Below, piece by piece: positions 1 to 7,506 of a DNA stretch of 64,000 bases. The DNA lies in NCBI GenBank assembly GCA_965140405.1, contig OZ223208.1, positions 992,001-1,056,000 of the forward strand. The letters run 5' to 3'. The stretch is from G963556115 sp963666605 (GTDB lineage: Bacteria; Planctomycetota; SZUA-567). A program made the translations under genes and the position numbers. The first letter of the stretch is position 1; each line of letters opens with the position of its first letter. Under the pieces are notes generated by a model, which saw only the letters and a list, made by a program, of their open reading frames with translations, did no database searches and was not told the DNA's origin.

Positions 1-896
1 GAATGGATGCACTAAGAGCTAGACCATTTGTATCATTCATTACACTTATTATTAGTCCATTCAAGATAGATGATATTTATGGTGAATTTACAGCACACGT
101 TGCACAGCAGGGTCTACCAGTAGTTGTTCCTACAGAGCCACTCTGTGGTAATACATCACCAATAACGATGGCATCAAACGTCGTAATGCATATGGCAGAA
201 ACACTATCAGGAGTAGTTCAAACTCAGCTCATAAATAAAGGTACCCCTACAATCTGTGGTAGCGTTGGTACTATCACAGACTTACGTACTATGGGTCACC
301 TATCAGGTGCTATAGAGAGAGCAATGATCAACTCTGGTGTATCTCAGCTCGCACAGTACTACAAACTACCATACTACTCTACATCAGGTATGACAGATTC
401 AAAGGCAGTAGATGCACAGGCTGGATATGAGTCAGGTATGGGTAGCCTACTTACAGCTATGAGCGGTGCAAACTACATTCACGATGCTGCCGGACTTATG
501 GAATTCGATCTTACCGCGTCATACGAAAAGCTCGTTATCGACAATGAAATTCTTTCAAGAACAGCTAGAGTTCTCAGAGGTATTGAAGTTGACGAAGAGA
601 GAATTGCACTGGATCTAATGAAAGAAGTTGGACCAGCAGGACACTACCTCGGCCAGGATCACACTATCGACTATATGTATGAAGAGTTCGCAGATACAGA
701 CCCAGCAGCATGTGATAGAGACGACAGAGACAAGTGGGAAGCAAATGGTAGTAAAGATGCATTTGCCAGAGCGCATGATAAGGCTCTAAAGATTCTTGCA
801 GAGCACAAACCTCTAGGCATTGATGAAGAAATCGACAGCAAAATTCGTGCAGATTTCCCTGACATCAAAGATGTAGAGATTTATACCGAAAAATAA
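1..896 (+). CDS. mttB-like: MttB-family corrinoid methyltransferase, C-terminal part (partial at window edge)
   Basis: The visible 297 residues match the C-terminal part of the trimethylamine methyltransferase (MttB/COG5598) family; the reading frame is open to the left edge, so the N-terminus lies outside. Family-type stretches are RARPFVSFITLIISP near the start, the TDSKAVDAQAGYE region at about residues 131-143, and the LRGIEVDEE and GPAGHYL blocks. Family members move a methyl group from a quaternary or tertiary amine to a corrinoid protein. No in-frame TAG occurs in this part. In archaeal MttB the pyrrolysine lies about 160 residues from the C-terminus, here near the SGMTDSK stretch, so this is probably a non-pyrrolysine homolog using another substrate such as a betaine. 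The glutamate/methylamine genes downstream fit methylated-amine use. No corrinoid protein gene is visible in the window. Confidence 0.88.
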   Translation, partial: MDALRARPFVSFITLIISPFKIDDIYGEFTAHVAQQGLPVVVPTEPLCGNTSPITMASNVVMHMAETLSGVVQTQLINKGTPTICGSVGTITDLRTMGHLSGAIERAMINSGVSQLAQYYKLPYYSTSGMTDSKAVDAQAGYESGMGSLLTAMSGANYIHDAAGLMEFDLTASYEKLVIDNEILSRTARVLRGIEVDEERIALDLMKEVGPAGHYLGQDHTIDYMYEEFADTDPAACDRDDRDKWEANGSKDAFARAHDKALKILAEHKPLGIDEEIDSKIRADFPDIKDVEIYTEK

Positions 897-955
897 AAAC
901 AACAATAAATTAAAAGTTTTACCCTAAATTGATACACCAGTAGTAATCACAAAAC

Positions 956-1032
956 ATAACGGTTCGCCCAAGCTGTTCTCTAACTTGGGCGAAACACTAC
1001 AGAGTGTGGCAAGTCGCCGCAGAAGCCGTTAT
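956..1032 (+). ncRNA. Candidate structured leader RNA (multi-branched fold) before the glxB-like gene
   Basis: A closing helix ATAACGG (956-962) pairs perfectly with CCGTTAT (1026-1032). Inside it lie a 10-bp hairpin (963-972 with 984-993, 11-base loop) that abuts the closing helix, a 5-bp hairpin (994-998 with 1003-1007, loop ACAG), a 3-bp hairpin (1008-1010 with 1016-1018), and a single-stranded GCAGAAG (1019-1025). No U-run follows the long hairpin, so it is not a standard terminator. The fold ends 81 bases before the start codon at 1114. It matches no riboswitch class I can recall. It could be a cis-regulatory RNA, or simply the mttB 3' hairpin plus chance pairing. Confidence 0.45.
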
Positions 1033-1113
1033 AAAACTAAATCTTTCTTCTAGTTGTAGTAAGTATTACCACAAGAGGAAAGCAAGCCATTATCAGCAAT
1101 ATAGGAGTTTCTT

Positions 1114-2043
1114 ATGTGTGGAATTGCAGGAATAATGCTCAAGTCGCCGGAGGATATCGGTAGCAAAATGGTAAGCATGTTGGATGGTTTACAGCACAGA
1201 GGTCCAGATTCAACAGGATTTGCTCTATATAGAGAATCATTAGAAGATAGATTTGTAATTCGAATCCTTCTCAAGTGCTCAAGCTCTTCAATAGAAGGTA
1301 AAAATCGTGCACGAAAAGTTGCAACCATTATCAACGGCTTTGGTGTAGAAATTCTATCTGAAGAATTTAACAAGGAGCATTACAGAATAGAAATACCCCA
1401 AATTGAATCTGTAAAAGAGTTGAGTTATACAATTGAAAATCAAGCTGGAGTAGAAATATTGAGTATTGGCTCTGCTCTTGAAATTATAAAAGACGTAGGA
1501 GGCTCTCTTGAAATAGATGAGCGCTACAAAATATCTGGCTTTACTGGCACGCACTGCATAGGACACGTTCGCCTCGCGACTGAGAGTGTTGTAGATGCTA
1601 GCCGTGCTCATCCATTCTGGGCATACGGATTTTCTGATGTTGCGATAGTACATAACGGCCAGATAACTAATTACTTCAAGATGAAGCGCCGTTTAGAGAA
1701 ACGTGGCTATGAATTTAGAACTGACAATGACTCAGAACTAGTAGCGGTTTACCTCGCTGACAAACTAGATAGAGGTATGTCACTTGAAGAAGTACTAGAA
1801 CGCTCTGTAGATGAGCTGGACGGAACATTCTCCTTCTTAGTCAGCACAAAGGACGGTATGGGGTTTGCTAAGGATCACCTTGCAGCTAAACCAATGGTTG
1901 TACTTGAAACCGACGATATCGTAGCGGTCGCCTCGGAAGAAGTTGCACTAAACCGCCTCTTCCCCGGCGTTGGACTAGAGACTTACGAACCTTTCCCAGG
2001 AGCATTTAAGACATGGCAACGATCAACGCTGAGCTTGGTATAA
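1114..2043 (+). CDS. glxB-like: Class-II glutamine amidotransferase, GlxB / N-methylglutamate synthase subunit A-like
   Basis: A 309-residue Ntn-type glutaminase like the N-terminal domain of glutamate synthase. Cys2 is the expected nucleophile after Met removal. Other family motifs are HRGPDSTG (28-35), GHVRLAT (150-156), HNGQITNY (180-187) and TDNDSE (203-208). Such stand-alone subunits release ammonia from glutamine, or in the methylglutamate pathway act on gamma-glutamylmethylamide, for a separate FMN subunit. The start is set by AGGAG six bases before ATG 1114. The end overlaps the next gene by 31 bases, pointing to coupled translation. The choice between GlxB and MgsA cannot be made from sequence alone. 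Confidence 0.85.
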   Translation: MCGIAGIMLKSPEDIGSKMVSMLDGLQHRGPDSTGFALYRESLEDRFVIRILLKCSSSSIEGKNRARKVATIINGFGVEILSEEFNKEHYRIEIPQIESVKELSYTIENQAGVEILSIGSALEIIKDVGGSLEIDERYKISGFTGTHCIGHVRLATESVVDASRAHPFWAYGFSDVAIVHNGQITNYFKMKRRLEKRGYEFRTDNDSELVAVYLADKLDRGMSLEEVLERSVDELDGTFSFLVSTKDGMGFAKDHLAAKPMVVLETDDIVAVASEEVALNRLFPGVGLETYEPFPGAFKTWQRSTLSLV

Positions 2044-3941
2044 CAAAATTAAATAAGGAGATTCGTGACCTTATTAAAAACCAAGAAAAAGAGATAACAA
2101 TTGAGAACCCTGACGCTCAACACCTAATAAGTGTCGGCATGATAGGTTCAGCAAAGATAAAGATTGAAGGTAGCGCGGGATATTTCTGCGGTGGTCTATC
2201 AGATGGTATAAATTTATTCATCCGTAATAACGCTGGATGGGGTGTTGCAGACAACATTCTCTCAGGAGAAGTTGTTGTTGGCAAAAATGCTGGAGCTATT
2301 GCAGGAGTTGGTATGCGTGGCGGAAAGCTTATTGTTCGAGGCAATATAGGCTCCAGAGCAGGTGCTATGATGAAGGACGGCTGGATACTTGCAGGAGGCA
2401 AAGCAAACTTCATGGCAGGCTACATGATGATGGGCGGAAAGCTTGTTATCTGTGGAGACAGTGGACCAAGTATTGGGCAGAACATTATAAATGGTGCTGT
2501 ATACTGTGGCGGTGAGATTGAATCAGTAGGTGATGATGCCAAAATAGTAGAAACTCCTGAAGAAGAGTACAAGGAAATCGTAGCGCTTCTTGAAGAAGCC
2601 GGACTACCAATACCAGAAAAATTTCAGAAGATCATTCCAATTGGATTGGATCTACACTACAAAAAGTATGAAGGAAATGGCAAAAGAGTTAAGGTAACCT
2701 CGCCACTAGGAGCAATGTGGCCAAAACGTATCACAGATGACATAGCAACAAAGGCTGAGCTTGGTAGATATCGAGTACGTGGTTTTGGTGCATCAAGACA
2801 CATTCCTACCTTTGATGATATTGCCTTTAGAATTTCACCAGAAAAGATTGCCGAGCAGAGCGACATGCTCGACCGCTGTAAACTTGAGACAATCCTTGGA
2901 AACAAGTATGCAACAAACCCACTCAAGTTGTCCATGCCTATTGTTATTGCACCGATGAGCTTTGGAGCTCTATCCAAGCCTTGCAAGATTGCTTTAGCCA
3001 AAGCCTCAAAGCTTGCAGGTATTGCTATTAATAATGGTGAAGGTGGCATGATGCCAGAAGAACGCGAAGCATGTGACAAGATGATATATCAGTGTTTATC
3101 AGGACGTTACGGCTTCTCTGTACACGACATGCTCAAAGCAGATGCAGTAGAGATTTATATTTCCCAAGGAGCGAAACCTGGTCTAGGTGGACAACTTATG
3201 GGTAAGAAGGTCACCCCAGAGATTGCCAAGATTAGAGGTCTTCCACAAGGAATTGATATTCGCTCACCAAGTCGTCACCCAGACGTTCTTGGAGCAGATG
3301 ATCTTATTATAAAGATCGAAGAATTTAGAGAAGTAACAGAGGGTCGAGTACCTATCAGCTTAAAAATAGGCGCAGGAAGACTGAATAACGACATCAAGAT
3401 TGCTCTAAAGGACACTGTTGATTTTGTTGAGATTGACGGAATGGAGGGTGGAACTGGAGCATCCTCTGCAGTGGTTACAGACAATGTAGGTATACCTTCT
3501 CTTGCAGCTATCATTCAAGCAATAGACGGTCTTGAAGAGATAGGGTGTGGCGGACAGTTACAGATTGTCCAGATGGGTGGCATAAGAGATGGAGTTGATG
3601 CAGCCAAAGCTATTGCGCTTGGAGCAACAGCAGTAGGCGTAGGTACAGCAACACTTGTATCACTAGGCTGTACAGGTTGCATGACCTGCCACACAGGTAA
3701 GTGTCCACGAGGTATTGCCACACAAGATGAAGAGTTGGTTAAAAAACTAGATATCGATATAGCGGCAGAAAGATGCGCATCATTTCTTAAGAGTATGGGT
3801 TCAGAGATGGCAGCAATATCTCTTGCCTGTGGTGTCCCAACAGTACATGGACTTGGTAAAGAGCATCTTGTCGCACTTACTCCACAAGCTGCAGAAATTA
3901 CAGGTCTGCCATTAGCTCGTGAAGGCGACGCTATACTATAA
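2013..3941 (+). CDS. glxCD-like: Fused GXGXG + FMN/3Fe-4S glutamate-synthase-type protein (GlxC-GlxD, MgsBC-like)
   Basis: A 642-residue fusion. Residues about 35-175 are a GXGXG beta-helix (glutamate synthase alpha-subunit C-terminal type, GlxC/MgsB). Residues about 225-640 are the FMN TIM barrel (GlxD/MgsC), with APMSFGALS (313-321), SQGAKPGLGG (384-393), EGGTGA (478-483), GGIRDG (522-527) and an iron-sulfur loop with Cys553, Cys556, Cys559 and Cys564. In large-subunit GltB the GXGXG domain follows the barrel; here it precedes it. With the amidotransferase it would form a three-domain glutamate or N-methylglutamate synthase. The ATG lies inside the upstream gene's last codons, with GGAG 10 bases ahead. 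Confidence 0.85.
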   Translation: MATINAELGITKLNKEIRDLIKNQEKEITIENPDAQHLISVGMIGSAKIKIEGSAGYFCGGLSDGINLFIRNNAGWGVADNILSGEVVVGKNAGAIAGVGMRGGKLIVRGNIGSRAGAMMKDGWILAGGKANFMAGYMMMGGKLVICGDSGPSIGQNIINGAVYCGGEIESVGDDAKIVETPEEEYKEIVALLEEAGLPIPEKFQKIIPIGLDLHYKKYEGNGKRVKVTSPLGAMWPKRITDDIATKAELGRYRVRGFGASRHIPTFDDIAFRISPEKIAEQSDMLDRCKLETILGNKYATNPLKLSMPIVIAPMSFGALSKPCKIALAKASKLAGIAINNGEGGMMPEEREACDKMIYQCLSGRYGFSVHDMLKADAVEIYISQGAKPGLGGQLMGKKVTPEIAKIRGLPQGIDIRSPSRHPDVLGADDLIIKIEEFREVTEGRVPISLKIGAGRLNNDIKIALKDTVDFVEIDGMEGGTGASSAVVTDNVGIPSLAAIIQAIDGLEEIGCGGQLQIVQMGGIRDGVDAAKAIALGATAVGVGTATLVSLGCTGCMTCHTGKCPRGIATQDEELVKKLDIDIAAERCASFLKSMGSEMAAISLACGVPTVHGLGKEHLVALTPQAAEITGLPLAREGDAIL

Positions 3942-3987
3942 ATAGTAACTTCACTGCGCAACTAATATTTGAAATAGAGGAAGAAAA

Positions 3988-5079
3988 ATGAACTCAAATC
4001 TATCAACAACGAATGAGATACCACACCCATATCCACGCTATATTCGTGATGAAATTAATATAATGTCCTCAAACCCAACAGAGGCTGAACTACTTGAAGG
4101 ATTGGAAAGGAAGCTCAAAACCAGGCGTAGTAGAGCAAAGCCACTAGGTTCACTCCCATTCCTCGGAGACCTAGTATTTCTACCTGCAAACTTGACACGC
4201 CTTGTAATAGACCCATACAGAGAAGCTTGCAACACAAAGGTCGTAATAGGAGCAGAAACCGCCAAGCCACTACATCTTAGTGGTCCTGTAGTTATTGGAG
4301 ATGTTACAGGTAGTAGGTTACAGCCAGAGGAAATGGCTGCAATTGCACTAGGTTCATATAGAGCAGACATCGCTCTTAGATTACACTCCAAAGATCCTGC
4401 ACCACATAAAGCAAAGGTAATTCGAGTAGTATCATATCCTATAGATGAAGCGATGCCAGATACTGCAGACGCTATAGAACTCCAACCAGAACCTGGGATG
4501 AGACTAGATCCAAGTAAGCTTATTGAAACGATTCAACGTATCAAAGAGGTATACCAAGGGATACCAGTTGGTCTGTCAATTTGCGCGCAAAATCTACAGA
4601 CAGCATTACCAAAAGCGATAGAGGTTGGAATTGACTTCATCAGCCTATACTGCATGATTTCACAGAATGACGATGAACCATGGGCAGATGAGAGTGGTAC
4701 TCCAATGATTGCTTTACTTACTGAGACTATGGAGCTAATTAGAGAACTAAACGCTGAAGAAGACATCGACATACTATACTTTGGTTGCATACAGTGTGGC
4801 GGTGACTTAGCAAAGGTGATGTCACTAGGAGCAAAAGCAGCTATTTTAGGCAAGAGCGCTCTTATTGCTGTTCAAGCGGCTGGTGGTGAGAGCGACGCAC
4901 CTGAATACCTTGAGAGATACCTTACTGCAATATTTCAGGAGACTGCGATACTTGCCAGATGTTGTGGTAAGACTGACATCAACAACTTAGAACCAGAAGA
5001 CCTACGCGCCTTTACAATTGAAACCGCACGAGCAACAGGCATTCGCCTAGTTGGCAAAGACAGAAAGTTCAGAATGTAA
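3988..5079 (+). CDS. Glutamate-synthase FMN-barrel-like protein lacking the iron-sulfur cysteines
   Basis: 363 residues. After about 50 charged residues, a stretch LGSLPFLGDLVFLPANL and DPYREACNTKVVIG leads into a TIM-barrel-like fold resembling the glutamate-synthase central domain (PLHLSGPVVIGDVTG about 94-108; GCIQCGGDLAKVMSLGAKA late in the barrel). The cysteine cluster found in the upstream protein (GCTGCMTCH type) is absent, and the GGTGA-type phosphate loop is not recognisable. It may be a non-catalytic partner or a divergent FMN enzyme of the same complex. AGAGGAAG precedes ATG 3988. It lies 46 bases after the glxCD-like gene and 61 before glnT, so probably the same operon. Function unknown. 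Confidence 0.65.
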   Translation: MNSNLSTTNEIPHPYPRYIRDEINIMSSNPTEAELLEGLERKLKTRRSRAKPLGSLPFLGDLVFLPANLTRLVIDPYREACNTKVVIGAETAKPLHLSGPVVIGDVTGSRLQPEEMAAIALGSYRADIALRLHSKDPAPHKAKVIRVVSYPIDEAMPDTADAIELQPEPGMRLDPSKLIETIQRIKEVYQGIPVGLSICAQNLQTALPKAIEVGIDFISLYCMISQNDDEPWADESGTPMIALLTETMELIRELNAEEDIDILYFGCIQCGGDLAKVMSLGAKAAILGKSALIAVQAAGGESDAPEYLERYLTAIFQETAILARCCGKTDINNLEPEDLRAFTIETARATGIRLVGKDRKFRM

Positions 5080-5099
5080 TATTTACGAAGCTATTCTAT

Positions 5100-5135
<36 letters not shown>

Positions 5136-5140
5136 CACCA

Positions 5141-6526
5141 ATGAGTACAGCAACGAACGAAGATTTAAAATTAAGAGAATTAAAAAAGAAGCTGGAAGCA
5201 GATAGTATAAAATATATTTTAGTACAGTTTGTTGATATTCACGGTTCAGCAAAGGTAAAGATGGTGCCAGTAGCATATGTTGACAATATGTATTATGACG
5301 GTGCAGGCTTTGCAGGTGGAGCAGTCTGGGGTAGTGGCCAGCTTGCTAATTCTCCAGATTTGATGTGTAGAATTGACCCTGACTCCTATGTAGCTATCCC
5401 TTATCAGGAAGGTATTGCCCGTGTTGCAGGCGACCTATATGTAGATGGTGAACCACACCCATACTGCCCACGACAAAATCTAAAACGTATGCTCAAAGAG
5501 CTTTCAGATCTTGGATTTACTCTTAATGCTGGAATGGAACCAGAATTCTTCTTGGTAAATAGAAAAGAAGATGGTTCTATAGAGATAGCAGATGAGCAAA
5601 AGATTGACACCCTCAAGAAAGCGTGCTACGATTACAAAGGTATTTCACAAATGATGCCAGTCCTCACAGACATCAATGAGTGCATGCAAAAAATTGGCTG
5701 GGGAAACTACCAGACAGACCATGAAGATGCAAATGGTCAGTATGAGATTAACTATGACTATTCTGATGCTCTTACAACTGCTGACCGACATACATTTATC
5801 AAAATGATGACCAGCCAATTAGCTCTAAAACATGGCTATATTGCCACACATATGCCAAAGCCATTTGCAGATAAAACTGGTTCTGGTGCTCACCTACACT
5901 TCAGTATGGCTGATTCAGATGGCAAGAATATCTTTGCCAGAAAAGATGGCTCTAATGATCCTAAGGGGCTAGGTCAGTCTGATATTGCATATCACTTTGT
6001 AGGTGGTATCCTAAAACATGCAAAAGCTCTATGTGCAGTGACCAACCCAACAGTAAACTGCTATAAACGCTTGCAAATTGGCTCTGGTTTCTTGACAGGT
6101 AGTCGCTCAGGTTTCACTTGGACACCAGCTTTCATTACCTATGGCGACAACAACCGCACCCAGATGGTACGTTGTCCAGCACCGGGACGTTTTGAAGACA
6201 GATCATTCTCTGCAGCAAACAACCCATACCTAGCATTTGCAGCATATCTAGGAGCTGGTCTTGACGGCATAAAGAATAAGATTGATCCAGGTGTACCAAT
6301 GACTGGTATAAACCTATACGACCTACCAAATGAAGAGATGAGAAAGCTTGAGATTCTCCCACAATCACTGAGCGAAGCTATCAAAGAACTACAAAAGGAT
6401 GAAGTTGTTCAGGAAAGTCTCGGACCTATTGCCAGTGAATTTATCAAAATCAAGGGTAATGAATGGGATGAATACCATAAGGCCGTTTCAGCTTGGGAGA
6501 TTGAGAACTATCTAACAATGTTCTAG
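5141..6526 (+). CDS. glnT: Glutamine synthetase GlnT type / gamma-glutamylmethylamide synthetase-like
   Basis: 461 residues from ATG 5141. Glutamine-synthetase signatures are GMEPEFFL (131-138; metal-binding Glu), GQYEINYDYSDAL, TGSGAHLHFSM (glutamate/ATP loop), NPTVNCYKRL and the closing RFEDRSFSAANNPYLAFAA. Family type: the GlnT/GMAS branch that joins ammonia or methylamine to the gamma-carboxyl of glutamate with ATP. Next to amidotransferase and FMN subunits it could make gamma-glutamylmethylamide from methylamine for N-methylglutamate synthesis; plain glutamine synthesis is the alternative. The frame is open upstream through the AG repeat, which would add an Arg-Glu repeat, but that extension is not family-like, so the internal ATG is chosen. 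Confidence 0.85.
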   Translation: MSTATNEDLKLRELKKKLEADSIKYILVQFVDIHGSAKVKMVPVAYVDNMYYDGAGFAGGAVWGSGQLANSPDLMCRIDPDSYVAIPYQEGIARVAGDLYVDGEPHPYCPRQNLKRMLKELSDLGFTLNAGMEPEFFLVNRKEDGSIEIADEQKIDTLKKACYDYKGISQMMPVLTDINECMQKIGWGNYQTDHEDANGQYEINYDYSDALTTADRHTFIKMMTSQLALKHGYIATHMPKPFADKTGSGAHLHFSMADSDGKNIFARKDGSNDPKGLGQSDIAYHFVGGILKHAKALCAVTNPTVNCYKRLQIGSGFLTGSRSGFTWTPAFITYGDNNRTQMVRCPAPGRFEDRSFSAANNPYLAFAAYLGAGLDGIKNKIDPGVPMTGINLYDLPNEEMRKLEILPQSLSEAIKELQKDEVVQESLGPIASEFIKIKGNEWDEYHKAVSAWEIENYLTMF

Positions 6527-6564
6527 AATACGACTCCACACACAGAGGCAAACACGAGAGAGAG

Positions 6565-6598
6565 ATAGTTGTGCTGATATAATTGGCACAACTATTTT
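6565..6598 (+). terminator. Hairpin terminator after glnT
   Basis: A perfect 10-bp stem (6565-6574 with 6586-6595) with an 11-base loop, followed by only TTTC. It ends the methyltransferase/glx/glnT cluster. Probably a weak intrinsic terminator. Confidence 0.6.
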
Positions 6599-6628
6599 CA
6601 GCTATTATCACACAAAACCAAAAAGGTG

Positions 6629-6656
6629 TTTAAACTCACTATAATTTCATTATAAT
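6629..6656 (+). promoter_or_regulatory. Candidate sigma70-type promoter of the pseudopilin gene
   Basis: TTTAAA at 6629-6634 and TATAAT at 6651-6656, spacer 16. A second TATAAT lies at 6640-6645. The start codon is 44 bases after the second -10 box. Confidence 0.45.
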
Positions 6657-6699
6657 ATCAGTATACTAATACATAGTTAAAGAGTGAGGGCACGAATAA

Positions 6700-7506
6700 A
6701 TGAAGCGATTTAGAGGTATTTCTTTTATTGAGTTATTAGTTATTATAGCTATTGCTACGGTTCTTGTAGTACTTCTTTCAGCGCAGCTATTCAAAGCACG
6801 TAGTGACGCCTTGAACTCCTCATGTATTGACAAACTAGGAAAAATCGGGAAATCCCTCAACAAGTATAACAAATCATTTTATAGTGGCAATGCCCCAGAA
6901 ATAATCAAATTAACACCAGAGCAAGAGATGTCACCAGAGGCAACGCTAATCCCACTTATTGCCTTAGTTAGAGCGGGCTTCATAAAGAGCGCAGATGAGG
7001 TCACCTGCCCTGTTGGAGGTGGAGATCCTGTTGCTGAATTCTCAGCCGACCCAAACGCACCAAAAAACCTACTATATTATGCCCAGAAAAAGGATCTCAA
7101 GTTTTCAGATTTGACACTCAGAAATCGTGAAGGCGAGGTTATGAGCTCCTATCTATTTACCTTCAAGTACCAAAAATTGAGTCATAAGAATAGAGTTATT
7201 CTTGGTGACGCTGCTGTTGCAGACGGAAGAATCTCTCTGGGGTATTCTCAGAATCATGGTGATTATGTTAAAAATGGTAAGTTTATTTATGTTGGCGGTG
7301 CAAATGCATTATTTGCAGATGGACACGTCAAGAGTTCAAGGGATGACTATACTGTAGACGGCGCAACTGACAACAATGACCTCTGGCTTAGTGAAACTGC
7401 AGGTATTGATCCAAGCTTCCAACGCCTCAGTTCTGACCTCATAAACGAGACAACAAAGACGAGTAAACTTACTGTAATCGGCGGAGTTCCACCGGTTAGT
7501 GAGTAG
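6700..7506 (+). CDS. Type II secretion/type IV-like pseudopilin, PVC H-X9-DG style
   Basis: 268 residues. A type III signal peptide reads MKRFRG then ISFIELL, so prepilin peptidase should cut after Gly6, leaving Glu at position +5, followed by a hydrophobic helix to about residue 28. The C-terminal part carries FADGHVKSS, the motif common in large pseudopilin families of Planctomycetes, Verrucomicrobia and Lentisphaerae. Probably a minor pseudopilin at the cell envelope. No secretion ATPase or prepilin peptidase is nearby; in these bacteria such genes are usually scattered. The last 11 bases overlap the convergent comM gene. Substrate or role unknown. Confidence 0.8.
   Translation: MKRFRGISFIELLVIIAIATVLVVLLSAQLFKARSDALNSSCIDKLGKIGKSLNKYNKSFYSGNAPEIIKLTPEQEMSPEATLIPLIALVRAGFIKSADEVTCPVGGGDPVAEFSADPNAPKNLLYYAQKKDLKFSDLTLRNREGEVMSSYLFTFKYQKLSHKNRVILGDAAVADGRISLGYSQNHGDYVKNGKFIYVGGANALFADGHVKSSRDDYTVDGATDNNDLWLSETAGIDPSFQRLSSDLINETTKTSKLTVIGGVPPVSE

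Noticed and set aside
963..993. Possible tRNA-Pyl near the methyltransferase (CTCTAA in the loop)
   Set aside because: The stem and loop sizes do not fit a tRNA and no T-arm is present.
956..1032. Cobalamin, SAM or glutamine riboswitch
   Set aside because: The core sequences I know for these classes are absent; kept as an unclassified candidate.
2117..2413. Antisense frames over glxCD and many similar shadows elsewhere
   Set aside because: They lie inside well-supported genes and have no SD or family match.
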